NCBI GenBank assembly: GCA_036303105.1
Contig: JAXJBF010000109.1
Coordinates: forward strand, 1-13,508
Origin: UMGS1590 sp036303105
GTDB lineage: Bacteria > Bacillota > Peptococcia > Peptococcales > Peptococcaceae
Reading direction: 5' to 3'
Length of the DNA: 13,508 nucleotides
The notes under the pieces are model-generated. The model made no database searches and was not told the DNA's origin. It saw only the letters and a list, made by a program, of their open reading frames with translations. Position 1 is the first letter of the stretch; each line of letters starts with the position of its first letter. Shown here piece after piece: positions 1 to 7,070 of the stretch. Both the position numbers and the translations under genes were made by a program.

Positions 1-16
1 CTGTCTGTCTGTCTGT
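1..16. repeat. CTGT tetranucleotide tandem repeat at window edge
   Basis: Four perfect copies of CTGT open the window and may continue beyond its left edge. On the minus strand this reads as ACAG repeats. If the minus-strand frame beginning at 72 is a real gene, the repeat lies near its 5' end and a change in copy number would shift the frame (phase variation). The repeat is short, so chance is possible. Confidence 0.5.
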
Positions 17-72
17 AGGATTATGGCACGGCCTCGCCCGCTGTCAAGGCCGCAGAATGGATGCATGGTCAT
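1..72 (-). CDS. Possible 5' end of an unidentified gene, cut by the window edge
   Basis: I do not recognise a product. On the minus strand an ATG at 72 (or the in-frame ATG at 66) opens 24 codons without a stop to the window edge. The peptide begins MTMHPFCGLDSGRGRA. An AAAGGAGG sequence lies about 10 nt upstream of the first ATG, a rather long spacing, and an extended -10 element lies at 115-123. Against it are the short length, no recognisable motif and the CTGT repeat inside the frame. The same stretch could instead be a transcribed leader or non-coding RNA. It contains a GGCCT...AGGCC dyad at about 30-51. Confidence 0.25.
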   Translation of the reverse strand, partial: MTMHPFCGLDSGRGRAIILQTDRQ

Positions 73-114
73 GGCTGAGCCGCCTCCTTTGCTGTGTGTT
101 GTGAGATTTGTTTC

Positions 115-123
115 ATTATACCA
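115..123 (-). promoter_or_regulatory. Possible extended -10 promoter pointing out of the window's left end
   Basis: The minus strand reads TGGTATAAT, a perfect TGn-TATAAT extended -10. No good -35 hexamer lies 16-18 nt upstream, which extended -10 promoters can tolerate. It would start transcription near 108, giving a leader of about 36 nt before the candidate ATG at 72. Confidence 0.35.
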
Positions 124-174
124 CAGGCCGCCGCCGGGGGCGACGGTTTTCAGAAAATTTCTGCGGTGAGCAGC

Positions 175-203
175 AAAAAGCGCGCCTGCAGATGCAGACG
201 CGC
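175..203 (-). terminator. Intrinsic terminator after the CAP-domain gene
   Basis: On the minus strand a GC-rich hairpin (arms GCGCGTCTGC and GCAGGCGCGC, one G-U pair, 4-nt loop) at 180-203 is followed by five U residues (175-179). It lies 10 nt after the stop codon of the CAP gene. Confidence 0.85.
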
Positions 204-213
204 GGCGCAGCAC

Positions 214-1008
214 TCAGTCGGTGAAGCACTGGGTCCAGTAGCCTTTGTAATAGCCAACGCCGAGGGTCGTCAGGTGTTCGTTGAGAATGTTGGCCCGGTG
301 GCCTGGCGAGTTCATCCAGCCTTCCACTACTTCTTCCGGCGAAGGATAGCGCATAGCGATGTTTTCAGCGGCCCAGCCGTAGCGGATGCCGGCAGCGGCC
401 ATGCGGTCGAACGGCGAGAGGCCGTCGGGGTTGACATGGTCAAAGAACTGGCGCTCGGACATGTCCCGGCAATGGGCAGCGGCCACGTCGGCCAGCGCCT
501 CGCTCCAGGTGAACGGCGCGAGGCCTGCCTTGACGCGTTCCTGATTGGTGAGGGTGAACACGTCGCGGGCGTAGTTCTCAGATTGGTCGGTCACTATGCG
601 CACCGTTTGTGCGGCGTGGTCCCAGTACACGTCGGCGTCGAAGCCTTCACTGACAGCGCGCACCGGCGCCAGGGTGCGGCCATTGAGGATGGTCGGCGCC
701 ACGTCGAGGGCGATGGCTTCACCGTTGCGCCACATCACGTGGTTGTCGATGGTGAGCGTCAGGGTGTCATCGCCGCGCACCGAGATCATCTGCCGCGTGG
801 CGTTGTTCCAGGTGACTTCGGCGTCGAGGGCTTCGGCCAGGGCGCGCATCGGCACGAGGACGCGGTCGCTGGTGATGACCGGCGGCTGGTCGAGGGGAAT
901 GGCCTGTCCATCCACTTCCAGGTGCACAGCGGCGTCGGCCGGCTGAGCGAGGCCAAGCCCCAGGGCCAGCAGCAGGCCGGCCAGCAAAAATCTCCATTTT
1001 TTCTTCAT
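214..1008 (-). CDS. Secreted CAP/SCP-family protein with copper-amine-oxidase-N-like stalk domain
   Basis: The 264-residue protein has a clear signal peptide: MKKKWRF, a Leu/Gly-rich core to about residue 21, and likely cleavage after ADA at 24-26. Residues about 27-145 form two repeats of the copper-amine-oxidase N-terminal-like domain (VPMRALAEAL and APVRAVSEGF cores), a cell-surface module common in Bacillota. Residues about 150-262 are a CAP (SCP/PR1/YkwD) domain with FFDHVNPDG (His191), ENIA (Glu215), SPGHRANIL (His237) and a YWTQ ending. These are the usual cavity residues. The substrate is unknown; bacterial members are thought to act outside the cell or at the wall. I chose the ATG at 1008 because AGAGGTG lies 6 nt upstream. 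The longer frame starts at a GTG inside that site. It appears monocistronic. Confidence 0.93.
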   Translation of the reverse strand: MKKKWRFLLAGLLLALGLGLAQPADAAVHLEVDGQAIPLDQPPVITSDRVLVPMRALAEALDAEVTWNNATRQMISVRGDDTLTLTIDNHVMWRNGEAIALDVAPTILNGRTLAPVRAVSEGFDADVYWDHAAQTVRIVTDQSENYARDVFTLTNQERVKAGLAPFTWSEALADVAAAHCRDMSERQFFDHVNPDGLSPFDRMAAAGIRYGWAAENIAMRYPSPEEVVEGWMNSPGHRANILNEHLTTLGVGYYKGYWTQCFTD

Positions 1009-1028
1009 GATGATCACCTCTTTGCTAT

Positions 1029-1057
1029 AGTTTACCGTGCCAGGTTCCGTTGTTCAA
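1029..1057 (-). promoter_or_regulatory. Promoter of the CAP-domain gene
   Basis: On the minus strand TTGAAC (1052-1057) and TAAACT (1029-1034) are separated by exactly 17 nt. They lie just upstream of the ribosome binding site of the CAP gene and downstream of the MATE terminator, as expected for an independent unit. Confidence 0.6.
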
Positions 1058-1076
1058 GTACAATGTTCCACGATAT

Positions 1077-1122
1077 AAAAACAGCGTTCCCTGTTGGCGA
1101 TGCTGCCAGCAAGGAACGCTGT
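1077..1122 (-). terminator. Intrinsic terminator after the MATE gene
   Basis: A long hairpin on the minus strand (outer arms ACAGCGTTCC and GGAACGCTGT, extended inward to a 6-nt AGCATC loop with a G-U pair and one C-A mismatch) is followed by five U residues. It starts 5 nt after the TAA stop of the transporter. An intact terminator here suggests the 3' half of the interrupted gene was part of the transcription unit. Confidence 0.88.
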
Positions 1123-1127
1123 GATTT

Positions 1128-2504
1128 TTATTCGCGCAGATGTTTGCGGAAGAAGCTGATTTGAAACGGCACGGAGATGACAAAGGTGAGAAAATCGGCC
1201 AGCGGCTGCGCCATTTCCACGCCGCCAACGCCGATGAGGCGCGGCAGTACCAGCACCACTGGAATCAGGAAAAAGCCATTGCGGCAGCAAGCCAGCATGG
1301 TGGCGGCGAACTTGAAGCCGAGGCATTGGTAGAGCTGGTTGACGAAGGTGGAATAGGCCATGAGCGGCATCACCGCGCAGGCGAAGAGCAGCGCGCTTTT
1401 GCCGATGGCGATGACGGCCGGGTCGTCCCCGCGGAACCAGCTCATGACCAGCTCGGTGTTCAGACCGATGAACACCGCGGCGACCACGCAGATCACGGTG
1501 CCAAGCTAGGTGGAGAAAATGAAGGCCTGGCGCGTGCGTTCTTTGTCGCCAGCACCGAAGTTGAAACCAGCGACGGGCTGGAAGCCCTGGCCAACGCCGA
1601 TGATGACGTTGCGCACGAAAAGGTAGATTTTATTGGAAATGGTCACGGCGGCCACGGCTGAATCGCCATAATACGAGGCGTAGATGTTCAGCACAGCCGA
1701 GCCGAGGCTGGCCATGCCCTGGCGGCAGGTGGTCGGAATGCCGGTGGTGTAAATTTCAAAGTAGTCGCGCCAGCGGCGGCTGATGCTGCGCGGGTTGATT
1801 TTGACGATGCTCTTGCCGGCGATGAAGGCGCGCAGCAGGATGAGCCAGCTTAGCGCCTGGCTGACGATGGTGGCAGCGGCCGCACCGGCGATGCCCCAGT
1901 GGGCCCAGAAGATGAGCACGGGGTCGAGGATCACGTTGAAGAAGCCGCCGATCACCAGGCCGACAACGGCATAGATGGGCTCCCCTTCGTTGCGCAGGAT
2001 GCAGCTCATGACGCTGGATGTGCAGAGAAACGGACAGCCCATGAGGATGATGCGCGCATAGCTGACGCAGTAGTCCAGCATGGTGTCGGTCGAACCGAGC
2101 AGGCGCATGAGCTGCGGCAGGAAAATCAGGCTCGGAATCATGATGACCAGCGAGCCGACCAGCCCGGCCAGCAGCGCACTGTTGGCGTAGCTTTCTGCCT
2201 TGTCGTTCTGGGCCGCGCCCAAACATCGCGCCACCAGACTGCCGCAGCCGGTGCCGACGCCAAAGCCGTAGGCCTGCATGATGGACTGCAGGGAAAACAC
2301 CACGCCCACCGCCGCCGCGGCACTGGTGCCAATGCGCGCTACGAAGAATGTATCTGCTGTATTGTAAATCACGGTGATGAGCTGACTCAGCACCGTTGGA
2401 ATGATCATGCCAATGATCAACTTAGGAATCGGCACCGTCAACATGCGTTTACGCTGCAATTCCGGTGTCAACGCCGCTTTCTTGGAACCTCCACGACGCA
2501 TCAT
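1128..2504 (-). pseudogene. MATE-family multidrug/cation antiporter interrupted by an in-frame amber codon
   Basis: Conceptual translation gives 458 codons, normal for a MATE (multi antimicrobial extrusion) transporter with about 12 membrane segments in two homologous halves. Residues about 20-60 (PIPKLIIGMIIPTVLSQL, then YNTADTFFVARIG) and GVGQGFQPVAGFNFGAGD before the break are typical family signatures. Codon 333 is TAG (1506-1508). The frame then continues unbroken as LGTVICVVAAVF to a TAA at 1128 and a good terminator. No frameshift is needed. Termination at the amber would give 332 residues lacking about four C-terminal membrane segments. Trp (TGG), Gln or Lys would each be one base away. 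The start is the ATG at 2504 (or 2501), with GGAGGG 4 nt upstream; a longer frame from a TTG at 2516 is not credible. A recent nonsense mutation, sequencing error or suppression are all possible. The substrate cannot be told. Confidence 0.85.
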
Positions 2505-2620
2505 AAATCCCTCCAATTAAAACAAGCATCCGCCACTCCCCCGGGCGATGCTCTATAGTCACGGGCTCTATTGTAATACAAACCACTCACAGATGCATCC
2601 CATGAAGATTCTGACTATGG

Positions 2621-2648
2621 AAAAAAGCACGGCATTTTACCGTGCTTT
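2621..2648 (-). terminator. Intrinsic terminator after the flavoprotein gene
   Basis: On the minus strand a perfect 9-bp stem (AAAGCACGG / CCGTGCTTT, 7-nt loop) runs into a T-rich tail. It lies 22 nt after the flavoprotein stop codon and ends the ferredoxin-flavoprotein operon before the MATE gene. Confidence 0.88.
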
Positions 2649-2670
2649 GATGATGAAGGGTTGCAGTATT

Positions 2671-4344
2671 TTATTTCATGCGTGCGCGCCATTCCAAAAC
2701 GACGCTGCCATCGCGGTCGAGACGGATGGTTTGGAACTGATCGTTGAGAAGCGGGTTGGTGTAGTCGTAGTCGACGCGTTTGTGTTTGTCGCGGCTTTCC
2801 TTGCGGTTGCGGGCGGTGATGGCGACGGCTTTGCCAAGGTCGATGAGGTCGAAGAGCTCCATGGTGCGCATGAGCTGGTGGGCGTCTGCGCAGGCGATGT
2901 CGCTCAGGGCATAGGCTTTGAGGTCGTCGAGGTACTTGATGCCGGCGCGCATCATGTCTTCGCTGCGCAGTTTAAGACCGACATAGTCATTCATGATGAC
3001 CTGCAGGGTGGAGTTGGCTTCGAGCCAGTCAGCGCCGTTCTTGCGATTCATGAAGCTGTTGTAGAGATCGATGTGTTTTTGGATGGCTGGATGGCCGGTG
3101 ACATCGTATTCATCGACGGTCTTCACGTATTCGGCCGCGGATTCCCCGGCGACATCGCCCCAGACCGAGGCGTTGGTGATGCTGCCGCGGACGTTGCCAA
3201 CAACGTTGCCTGCGGCAAAGATGCCTGGCACATTGGTGGCTGCGTTGAGGTCGATCTCAATGCCGCGCTGCTGGAGAGAATAGTCGTAGGTGCCAAACTC
3301 AACCATGCTTTTGTGCAGGTCGATGCCGCGCTGGTTGAGGTAGTCGGTGATGGAGTCGATGCCTTCGCACAAAAACTGCTGGTGCTGGTAAACGTGGTCT
3401 TCTTCGCTGTAGCCGGTGCAGTTCATAAAGGTTGGGCCGGTGGCGCTTTCGAGGCGCTTGGTGAAAATGCCGGGGTTGATGTCCATGAGGGCGTCGCCGC
3501 GTTTGCGGTCTGGCTTGTCACAGAACGGGCTGATGGAGTCGCCGTTGATGTCGCTGATCACGCCGAACCAGGTGGCTTTGCCGCTGCGCGCAAAACCTTT
3601 GACGCCGCAGTGGCGATATGGCACATCGATGTTGATGAGTTTGGCGCCGGCACGATAGGCAATGGCGGCACCGCCGGCGGCTGCCGGACAACTGTGAACG
3701 TTGAAAATATAGGCCGGGTTGACGTTTGGATACATGCGCATGGCCTGGGCGGTGGCCACAAGCACGGCCTTTGCCTGGATGACGACGACTTCCGGCTGGT
3801 CGTCGGCCAGCACGAAACCAACGGCGCGTCCTTCGTCGTTGGTGAGGATGTCGCTGATGTAGAGCTTGTTCATGATCTTGGCGCCGTATTCGCGGGCCTT
3901 GTTGGTCAGCACGCGCTTCTGGTTGGAGCCGTCGTATTTGAGGTGGTAGCACTGGCGGGATGGCATGGTGTGGCCTTCGAAGCGATAGGCGCCGGTTGGC
4001 TTCATGTTGATGCCCCACTCCTGCCAGCGTTCGACGATGCTCTGTGTGCGCCGCATCATTTTCCTGGTCATGGCTGGGTCCTGCCATGGGCCGCCTTCCA
4101 TGCCTTCGCTGATTTCGGAGATGACGCGGTCGAAATCGTCGCCGTGGCATTCAGGGATGTAACACATGAAATGGTCGTTGCCGCCGCAGCCATTGCCGGA
4201 ACGTCGGGTGTCGGCTTTTTCGGCGATCAGCACGTCCACGCCTTTGCTGGCTGCGGTGATCGCTGACTGTAGGCCAGCCACCCCGCCGCCGATGATGAGG
4301 TAGTCTGTTTTTATGATTTCGTCACGAACTTTCACGTCCATCAT
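2671..4344 (-). CDS. FAD-dependent oxidoreductase, AprA / fumarate-reductase-type flavoprotein subunit
   Basis: The 557-residue protein starts with a Rossmann FAD-binding motif (YLIIGGGVAGLQSA, GxGxxG at 19-24, Glu42 at the end of the second strand). It has the C-terminal FAD-contact motif NVPGIFAAGNVVG (371-383) followed by a GSITNASVWGDVAG segment, the layout of the succinate dehydrogenase/fumarate reductase/adenylylsulfate reductase A family. SGNGCGGNDHF at 49-59 and the ferredoxin partner lean towards the AprA-like branch. The electron acceptor or substrate is not evident; true dissimilatory AprA cannot be claimed. No signal peptide is visible, so it is probably cytoplasmic. The start overlaps the ferredoxin stop by 4 nt (ATGA), with GGGAGG 6 nt upstream; a second ATG follows immediately. 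It probably forms a complex taking electrons from, or giving them to, the ferredoxin. A LysR box upstream suggests induction by a substrate or intermediate. Confidence 0.88.
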   Translation of the reverse strand: MMDVKVRDEIIKTDYLIIGGGVAGLQSAITAASKGVDVLIAEKADTRRSGNGCGGNDHFMCYIPECHGDDFDRVISEISEGMEGGPWQDPAMTRKMMRRTQSIVERWQEWGINMKPTGAYRFEGHTMPSRQCYHLKYDGSNQKRVLTNKAREYGAKIMNKLYISDILTNDEGRAVGFVLADDQPEVVVIQAKAVLVATAQAMRMYPNVNPAYIFNVHSCPAAAGGAAIAYRAGAKLINIDVPYRHCGVKGFARSGKATWFGVISDINGDSISPFCDKPDRKRGDALMDINPGIFTKRLESATGPTFMNCTGYSEEDHVYQHQQFLCEGIDSITDYLNQRGIDLHKSMVEFGTYDYSLQQRGIEIDLNAATNVPGIFAAGNVVGNVRGSITNASVWGDVAGESAAEYVKTVDEYDVTGHPAIQKHIDLYNSFMNRKNGADWLEANSTLQVIMNDYVGLKLRSEDMMRAGIKYLDDLKAYALSDIACADAHQLMRTMELFDLIDLGKAVAITARNRKESRDKHKRVDYDYTNPLLNDQFQTIRLDRDGSVVLEWRARMK

Positions 4345-4604
4345 TCAGCACCTCCCTGTTGTGTGCGTTTTTCTTCGGGCACATCCATGGTAAACATCAT
4401 ATGAGACAACGGATAACGCATGCTGATCGCCCCTTTTGGACAATCTTTGACGCAGGCGCGGCAGTGCCAGCATTCGTAAGGATATTTCACAGCAACGATC
4501 TTTTTGCCGTCTTCATTTTTTACAAAGCGAATGACATCCAGCGGGCAGATTTGCGCGCAGGTGCCGCATTCAATGCATTTTTCTTTATCGATGATTGGTG
4601 GCAT
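4341..4604 (-). CDS. 2[4Fe-4S] ferredoxin-type subunit, AprB-like
   Basis: The 87-residue protein carries two CX2CX2CX3C clusters: Cys10, 13, 16, 20 (CIECGTCAQICP) and Cys45, 48, 51, 55 (CWHCRACVKDCP). Each is followed, on the partner side, by the Pro typical of 4Fe-4S ligation, so two low-potential clusters are expected. The YPYECWHC segment resembles the beta subunit of adenylylsulfate reductase, but the protein is much shorter than AprB and lacks its tail. It overlaps the flavoprotein gene by 4 nt, so translational coupling and a 1:1 complex are likely. The ATG at 4604 has AAAGGAG about 9 nt upstream. It probably passes electrons between the flavoprotein and a cellular donor. No redox partner outside the operon is visible. 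Confidence 0.92.
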   Translation of the reverse strand: MPPIIDKEKCIECGTCAQICPLDVIRFVKNEDGKKIVAVKYPYECWHCRACVKDCPKGAISMRYPLSHMMFTMDVPEEKRTQQGGAE

Positions 4605-4641
4605 AAGCCAACACTCCTTTCTCCTGCTTCCATGATATAGG

Positions 4642-4664
4642 ATGCTTATGTATTAAAAAAGCAT
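4642..4664 (-). promoter_or_regulatory. LysR-type operator (T-N11-A dyad) upstream of the ferredoxin-flavoprotein operon
   Basis: ATGCTT at 4642-4647 and AAGCAT at 4659-4664 form a perfect 6-bp inverted repeat with an 11-nt spacer, exactly the T-N11-A core of LysR-family binding sites. It lies 38 nt before the ferredoxin start. A second, weaker dyad, GCTAT-N15-ATAGC, lies at 4676-4700. Possible promoter hexamers on the minus strand are TTGATA (about 4669-4674) or TTGCAA further upstream, but no single -35/-10 pair is convincing. The adjacent lysR product is the obvious candidate to bind here. Confidence 0.6.
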
Positions 4665-4705
4665 ATTTTATCAATGCTATCCATTGCAATCTGTCATAGC
4701 TGAAT

Positions 4706-4741
4706 AAAAAAGCGGCGCTCGATCGCAGGCATCGAGCGCCG
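4706..4741 (-). terminator. Intrinsic terminator after the LysR-family gene
   Basis: A perfect 11-bp stem (CGGCGCTCGAT / ATCGAGCGCCG, 7-nt loop, 4713-4741) is followed on the minus strand by C and six U residues (4706-4711). It starts 7 nt after the lysR stop and separates lysR from the ferredoxin operon. That operon must therefore have its own promoter in 4605-4705. Confidence 0.9.
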
Positions 4742-4747
4742 TCATTA

Positions 4748-5677
4748 TTATTCACTTTCTGCGCCATAGGTCTGGCAAATGTGTTCAAGCGTTTCTGTCA
4801 CACATTTTTCCGCCGCCGTCATATGGTGGTTGCCATGATGTACCCAGCCGCCCAGCACAGCCACATCAAAATCACTCATGTTCAGCGGCACCAGGGTGTA
4901 GCGGTAGTCTCTATTGCTGCGCATCACCTCGCTGGTGGGCGTAATCAGCACCGCATCGGTTTCGGCGGCATATTTGCGCGTGTTGAGCACGTCGTTGATG
5001 CGCATGGCTGGCTGTGTGCTCTGATCGATGCCGAACTTGCGCATCAGAAACAAATCCTTTTGCGGCGACATTGTCACCCGCTCAAACTTCATAACATCTG
5101 AGAGGCGTACGCTGTCAAAGCTTTGCAGGGGATGCCCTTCCCGGGTGCAAATGCTCAATTTGTCGGAGAAAATCTGATGAAATTCCAGCTGGTAGCGGTT
5201 GAGGTCGTTGTACACATCCATCGCGCCAGCCTCGTTAAAGGTGATGAAGGCGAGGTCAACATCGTGCTGCGCCACCTTGGCGAGCGCATCTTTGATATAG
5301 TCGCGATAAGCCGACACCTGGATGGCTTCGTACTGCTGGCGCAGCGCGAGAATCATGTCGGTGATGATGTTCATGGCACAGTGCGAGGAGCCTGTGATGC
5401 GCACGGAGCCGCTGATCGTTTCTGAATGAAGGTCCGATTTTTCCAGCTTTTCCAGGGCGTTCTGGATGGAAACGGCACATTCCAGCACTTTCTTGCCTTC
5501 TTCCGTCAGGGTCACACCGCGCTTGCCGCGGTTCAACAGCACCACGCCCAGTTCCTCCTCGAGCCGAATCAGCGAAATGCTGATCGTCGACTGAGAAATA
5601 TACAGTGCCTGCGCCGCACGCGATATGGAACCGTATTTATCGACAGCAATCAAAAAACGAAATTGATTGAGCTGCAC
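4748..5677 (-). CDS. LysR-family transcriptional regulator
   Basis: The 309-residue product has the LysR winged helix-turn-helix at residues about 1-60 (QFRFLIAVDKYGSISRAAQAL, then SQSTISISLIRLEEELGVVLL). A helical linker and a periplasmic-binding-protein-like effector domain follow, from about 90 onward. The effector is unknown. I prefer the GTG at 5677: it gives the usual LysR N-terminus and has GGGTGG 5 nt upstream. A longer frame starts at an ATG at 5710, but that lies too close to the likely -10 element. The gene ends with three consecutive stop codons (TAA TAA TGA). It is co-directional with and just upstream of the ferredoxin-flavoprotein operon, whose upstream region has a T-N11-A dyad. 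It probably controls that operon, and possibly itself. The divergent tmcAL is a housekeeping gene and a less likely target. Confidence 0.93.
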   Translation of the reverse strand: MQLNQFRFLIAVDKYGSISRAAQALYISQSTISISLIRLEEELGVVLLNRGKRGVTLTEEGKKVLECAVSIQNALEKLEKSDLHSETISGSVRITGSSHCAMNIITDMILALRQQYEAIQVSAYRDYIKDALAKVAQHDVDLAFITFNEAGAMDVYNDLNRYQLEFHQIFSDKLSICTREGHPLQSFDSVRLSDVMKFERVTMSPQKDLFLMRKFGIDQSTQPAMRINDVLNTRKYAAETDAVLITPTSEVMRSNRDYRYTLVPLNMSDFDVAVLGGWVHHGNHHMTAAEKCVTETLEHICQTYGAESE

Positions 5678-5718
5678 AAAATCCACCCGCCTTTCAAAAT
5701 TATGTGTCATTTCTTTCT

Positions 5719-5747
5719 ATTATATAGCATCCTCCCTGGTCACGAAA
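5719..5747 (-). promoter_or_regulatory. Probable lysR promoter
   Basis: The minus strand has TGCTATATAAT, giving a perfect TATAAT at 5719-5724 (or TATATA with an extended TGn). The -35 at 17-nt spacing (TTTCGT, 5742-5747) is weak. Transcription would start near 5712, which supports the GTG start at 5677 over the ATG at 5710. Confidence 0.4.
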
Positions 5748-5757
5748 AGAGGCGCGC

Positions 5758-5787
5758 TTGTCAATACGAGACCCCCTCTGTTATACT
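5758..5787 (+). promoter_or_regulatory. tmcAL promoter
   Basis: TTGTCA (5758-5763) and TATACT (5782-5787) are separated by 18 nt, five of six matches in each hexamer. They lie 35 nt upstream of the tmcAL start. The promoter is divergent from and close to the lysR promoter. Confidence 0.7.
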
Positions 5788-5821
5788 GATGCCATTGATA
5801 TTGTTTTAAGGAGGTTGAGCG

Positions 5822-6994
5822 ATGACGACGATCGGCATTGTTGCGGAGTGGAATCCGTTTCATAACGGGCATCAGCGATTGATTGACGCGATTCGCGCAG
5901 AGGAAGGCGACGCCTGCATTGTCTCGGTGATGAGCGGCGCATTCTGCCAGCGCGGCGAGGCGGCGTGCTTTGACAAATGGCTGCGCGCCGAGATGGCCCT
6001 GGCGGCGGGCGTGGATGTGGTGCTGGAGCTGCCGCAGGTGTACGCGAGCGCCAGCCTGGAGGGTTTTGCCCGCGGCGGCGTGGCAAGCCTTCTGGCGTTC
6101 ACGCCGCTGGACGCGCTCTATTGCGGCAGCGAGTCGGGCGACGCGGCAGCATTGGCGGCACAGGCCGACTACCTGCGCACCCATGCGGCGGCGTTTGATG
6201 TGGCGATGCGCACCGCCGGCGAGCAGGGGCTGAATTACGCCCAGGCCTCGCAAGAATTTCTGCGGGCGGCGGGCTTCACCTCCGACAAGAACACGCCGAA
6301 CGACCGCCTGGCGCTGCAGTATCGGCTGGCGCTGCCGGAGGCGGTGCCGATGCGGTTGGTGCAGCGCAGCGTGGCACACGACGCTGCCGAAGTCACTGCC
6401 CACACGATGAGCGCGTCGCAGATTCGCGCCGCTCTGCCGGAATCGCTGGATGAGGTGGCGCCTTATCTGCCGCCGAGCAGCACGGCGTTGATGCGCCGTG
6501 CCTTTGCCGAAGGCTGGCAGCCTGCCGACACGGCACAATTTTTGCTGGCGCTGCGCCTGCTCTGCACGAGCCTGGAAGCGGAGGACATCGCCGCGCGGCT
6601 GGCAATTCGCGATGGCTGGGCGCCGCGCCTGCTGGCGGCGATTCAAGAGGCCAGCGATTACGACGACATGCTCAGCCGCGCACAGACCCGCCATTACAGC
6701 CGCAGCCGTGTGCGGCGCTTGGCGCTGACGCTCTTATCGCCGCTGCCAGAAGCCCCTGTGTCTCCTGGCTACTGCCGCGTGCTGGGCTTTTCCAAGCGCG
6801 GGCGAGCGCTCTTAAAAATGCGCACAAGCAATGTGCCGCTCGTCATCAACACCGGCAAGGATCAATACAAGCTGTCGCCGCAGGCGCACGCGCTGCTGCT
6901 TTCCGACATTCACCGCCAGGCACTCGCCGACGCCCTCACCCACCGCGGCTCTGTGCGCCGAGATTATGTCGAAGCACCACGGGTGTTTGTTTAA
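5822..6994 (+). CDS. tmcAL: tRNA(Met) cytidine acetate ligase
   Basis: The 390-residue protein matches TmcAL, the enzyme that uses ATP and acetate to make N4-acetylcytidine at the wobble position (C34) of elongator tRNA-Met, the Bacillota alternative to TmcA. The N-terminus GIVAEWNPFHNGH carries the HxGH nucleotidyltransferase signature (His14-His17). It is followed by the family hallmarks VMSGAFCQRGE and DKWLRAEMALAAGVDVVLELP. A KR-type motif, GFSKRGRALL, lies near residue 320. Length is normal for the family (about 390-410). AAGGAGG lies 7 nt before the ATG and a promoter is visible. It is a stand-alone gene in the cytoplasm, convergent with trpB2A2 and divergent from lysR. The residue composition is rich in Ala and Arg, in line with the high GC content. 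Confidence 0.95.
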   Translation: MTTIGIVAEWNPFHNGHQRLIDAIRAEEGDACIVSVMSGAFCQRGEAACFDKWLRAEMALAAGVDVVLELPQVYASASLEGFARGGVASLLAFTPLDALYCGSESGDAAALAAQADYLRTHAAAFDVAMRTAGEQGLNYAQASQEFLRAAGFTSDKNTPNDRLALQYRLALPEAVPMRLVQRSVAHDAAEVTAHTMSASQIRAALPESLDEVAPYLPPSSTALMRRAFAEGWQPADTAQFLLALRLLCTSLEAEDIAARLAIRDGWAPRLLAAIQEASDYDDMLSRAQTRHYSRSRVRRLALTLLSPLPEAPVSPGYCRVLGFSKRGRALLKMRTSNVPLVINTGKDQYKLSPQAHALLLSDIHRQALADALTHRGSVRRDYVEAPRVFV

Positions 6995-6996
6995 GA

Positions 6997-7044
6997 AAAA
7001 AGGCCAGAGCCGCTCGCATCGATGCGAGCGGCTCTGGCCTTTTT
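6997..7044. terminator. Perfect palindromic bidirectional terminator between tmcAL and trpA2
   Basis: A perfect 48-nt palindrome centred at 7020/7021 has 24-bp arms, with five A residues on the left and five T residues on the right. On either strand it gives a GC-rich hairpin with a U tract. It starts 3 nt after the tmcAL stop and 27 nt after the trpA2 stop, so it serves both convergent units. Confidence 0.95.
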
Positions 7045-7070
7045 GTATGAGCTGCCGGAGATGGCGCTAT

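Noticed and set aside
2548..4266. 572-codon open frame on the plus strand opposite the flavoprotein
   Set aside because: It lies fully antisense to a well-supported flavoprotein gene, has a low-complexity Val/Ala/Asp/His-rich translation and no ribosome binding site or family resemblance. It is a by-product of GC-rich codon usage.
2671..4604. Dissimilatory adenylylsulfate reductase (aprBA)
   Set aside because: The resemblance is at fold level; the beta-like subunit is too short and no sat, qmo or dsr genes are in view.
5678..5710. ATG at 5710 as lysR start
   Set aside because: It would add 11 residues not usual for LysR proteins and lies only a few bases after the probable transcription start; the GTG at 5677 has a better-placed ribosome binding site. 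Not fully excluded.
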